Position numbers and translations under genes: made by a program. From Chloroflexota bacterium (lineage in GTDB: Bacteria; Chloroflexota; UBA6077; CF-72), in NCBI GenBank assembly GCA_019242065.1, contig JAFAWJ010000559.1, forward strand, positions 1 through 6,348: a stretch of DNA of 6,348 nt, written 5' to 3'. Shown piece by piece: positions 5,438-6,348 of this stretch. Numbering within the stretch: position 1 is the first letter of the stretch; the number at the start of each line of letters is the position of its first letter. The notes below the pieces were generated by a model. The model saw only the letters and a program-made list of their open reading frames with translations, did no database searches and was not told the DNA's origin.

Positions 5438-6219
5438 CCTTCCCGAACTTCGCGGGCAAACACACCGAGGTCTCGACGCCGCTCGTCACCCCCGAGCGCT
5501 TCGTGCGGCACCTGGGCGAGCGCGGCTTGCTCGACGGCTTCGTTCCTCCGGCCGGCATCATCCTGCTGTATCAACGCCCCTACGCGCGCGGTCTGCTGCG
5601 ACGCGAGGCGTACCACCGCAGCCCGCCCTTTCGCGAGTGGCTGCACGTGCTCGATCGCACCGACGGCAAAGTCGGTGTGCTGGCCTTCTTTGGCATCGGC
5701 GGGCCGGCCATGTCCGCTGTGGTCGAAACGCTGGCGGCCCTCGGCACACGCCGCTTCCTGAACCTGGGCGCCGCCGGCGGCCTGCAGCCGGGCGATCGCG
5801 TCGGCGACCTGGTGGTATGCGACGCGGCCGTCCGCGACGACGGCCTCTCGCACCATTACCTGCCACCCGCCCGCCACGTGCACCCGTCGTCCGAGCTGAC
5901 GGCGGCGATCGCCGACCGACTCGCCGCCCACGGACACGCCTTCAAGCGCGGTACGACCTGGACCATCGACGCCCCGTTTCGCGAGACAGCCGAAGAGCTG
6001 CGGCACTACCGCGAGGAAGGCGTGTTGACCGTCGAGATGGAGGCCGCGGGCCTGTTCGCCATCGCCCACCACCGCCAGTTCGAGGCCGCCGCGGCGTTCG
6101 TGCTGAGCGACACGCTAAGCGAGGCCGAGTGGACCCCTGACTTCGGCGCGCCCGAGATCGTGGTCGGCCTGGACGTGCTGGTGCAGACCGCCGTCGAGCT
6201 GATCGTCGACCTGGCGTGA
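5434..6219 (+). CDS. nucleoside phosphorylase/nucleosidase-fold protein (uridine phosphorylase-like)
   Basis: A 261-residue member of the PNP/UDP phosphorylase family, cytosolic, expected to cleave a base-ribose bond. Evidence: FFGIGGPAMSAVVETLAALG (85-104) with LNLGAAGGLQPGDRVGDLVV after it, the YLPP element (142-145), TWTIDAPFRET (175-185), the ribose-binding VEMEAAGLFAIA (200-211) and the catalytic-Asp region LSDTL (Asp226). Start is GTG 5434, overlapping the amidohydrolase stop as GTGA. Earlier in-frame starts lie inside the amidohydrolase and would add only a shadow translation. No Shine-Dalgarno is visible, consistent with coupled translation. The usual PGDPxR phosphate-binding loop of uridine and hexameric purine phosphorylases is not recognisable; LLYQRPYARGLL occupies that region. 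Phosphorolysis therefore cannot be assumed, and hydrolysis or a modified nucleoside substrate are alternatives. It ends 6 bp from a convergent MetE-like gene. Confidence 0.85.
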   Translation: MTFPNFAGKHTEVSTPLVTPERFVRHLGERGLLDGFVPPAGIILLYQRPYARGLLRREAYHRSPPFREWLHVLDRTDGKVGVLAFFGIGGPAMSAVVETLAALGTRRFLNLGAAGGLQPGDRVGDLVVCDAAVRDDGLSHHYLPPARHVHPSSELTAAIADRLAAHGHAFKRGTTWTIDAPFRETAEELRHYREEGVLTVEMEAAGLFAIAHHRQFEAAAAFVLSDTLSEAEWTPDFGAPEIVVGLDVLVQTAVELIVDLA

Positions 6220-6225
6220 TCTAGC

Positions 6226-6348
6226 TCACACCCTGGTGCGAGCCAGCGCCGCGCCCGCGACCATCGCCTGCAGCTTGGCGTGCGCCAGCTCCCGACTCAG
6301 ATACTTCATGCCGCAATCGGGCGCCACCACGATCTGCTCGGCCGGCAC
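6226..6348 (-). CDS. MetE-like (methionine synthase II family) protein, C-terminal fragment
   Basis: The last 40 residues of a minus-strand gene that runs off the right edge; stop TGA at 6228-6226. EQIVVAPDCGMKYLSRELAHAKLQAMVAGAALAR matches the extreme C-terminus of the MetE / methionine synthase II family. This is the (N/A)PDCGxK block, with the zinc-ligand Cys at 6315-6313 and Lys two residues later, then a helix that closes the barrel. Compared with the fragment at the left edge, this one has the more MetE-like PDCGMK form and a shorter ending, so they are distinct paralogues rather than copies. Start and N-terminal region are outside the window; whether it uses folate, a corrinoid protein or another methyl donor cannot be told. 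Confidence 0.8.
   Translation of the reverse strand: MPAEQIVVAPDCGMKYLSRELAHAKLQAMVAGAALARTRV

Noticed and set aside
5167..6072. 301-codon antisense open frame
   Set aside because: It lies opposite the amidohydrolase end and the phosphorylase-fold gene, both with clear family motifs; its translation shows no recognisable domain. Long antisense frames are expected at this GC content.
6225..6242. Imperfect inverted repeat CTCACACC / GGTGCGAG at the second convergent junction
   Set aside because: It has one mismatch and only a 2- to 4-base loop, lies mostly within the MetE-like coding end, and lacks a T-tract, so it is too weak to call a terminator.

Overview
This is a compact, high-GC bacterial stretch with no ribosomal or transfer RNA genes, no insertion sequences and no CRISPR array. 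The best taxonomic clue is the lipoprotein solute-binding protein. Its lipobox is followed by an Ala/Pro/Thr/Ser-rich tether of about 55 residues, a style common in Chloroflexota (and some Actinomycetota) binding proteins. A Chloroflexota-like soil or marine heterotroph is my inference, not a demonstrated fact. Coding is almost wall to wall: no gap reaches 60 bases, so no stretch over 300 bases lacks a gene.

Layout, left to right: (1) the 3' end of a MetE-type (cobalamin-independent methionine synthase II family) gene on +; (2) a Tat/lipobox-type extracellular solute-binding lipoprotein on +, without permeases nearby; (3) on -, a LigB-type extradiol dioxygenase catalytic subunit followed by a small LigA-type subunit, joined by a GTGA overlap; (4) starting 28 bp away and divergent on +, a three-gene operon of short-chain dehydrogenase, COG3964-like amidohydrolase and a nucleoside phosphorylase-fold protein, joined by ATGA and GTGA overlaps; (5) on -, the 3' end of a second MetE-type gene, convergent and separated by 6 bp.

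Functionally this looks like a catabolic accessory locus. A binding protein may capture an organic solute. A ring-opening dioxygenase, an NAD(P)-dependent oxidoreductase, a metal-dependent deacylase/amidohydrolase and a base-sugar-bond-cleaving enzyme would process it. Two zinc-thiol methyltransferase-like proteins (one at each edge) could handle methyl or thiol transfer. The joint pathway is inferred only from adjacency; the individual family calls rest on visible motifs. The most notable points are the atypical active-site segments of the LigB-like protein, its B-then-A gene order (as in single-chain gallate dioxygenases), the quasi-symmetric candidate promoter in the 28-bp divergent gap, and the missing canonical phosphate loop in the nucleoside phosphorylase homologue.
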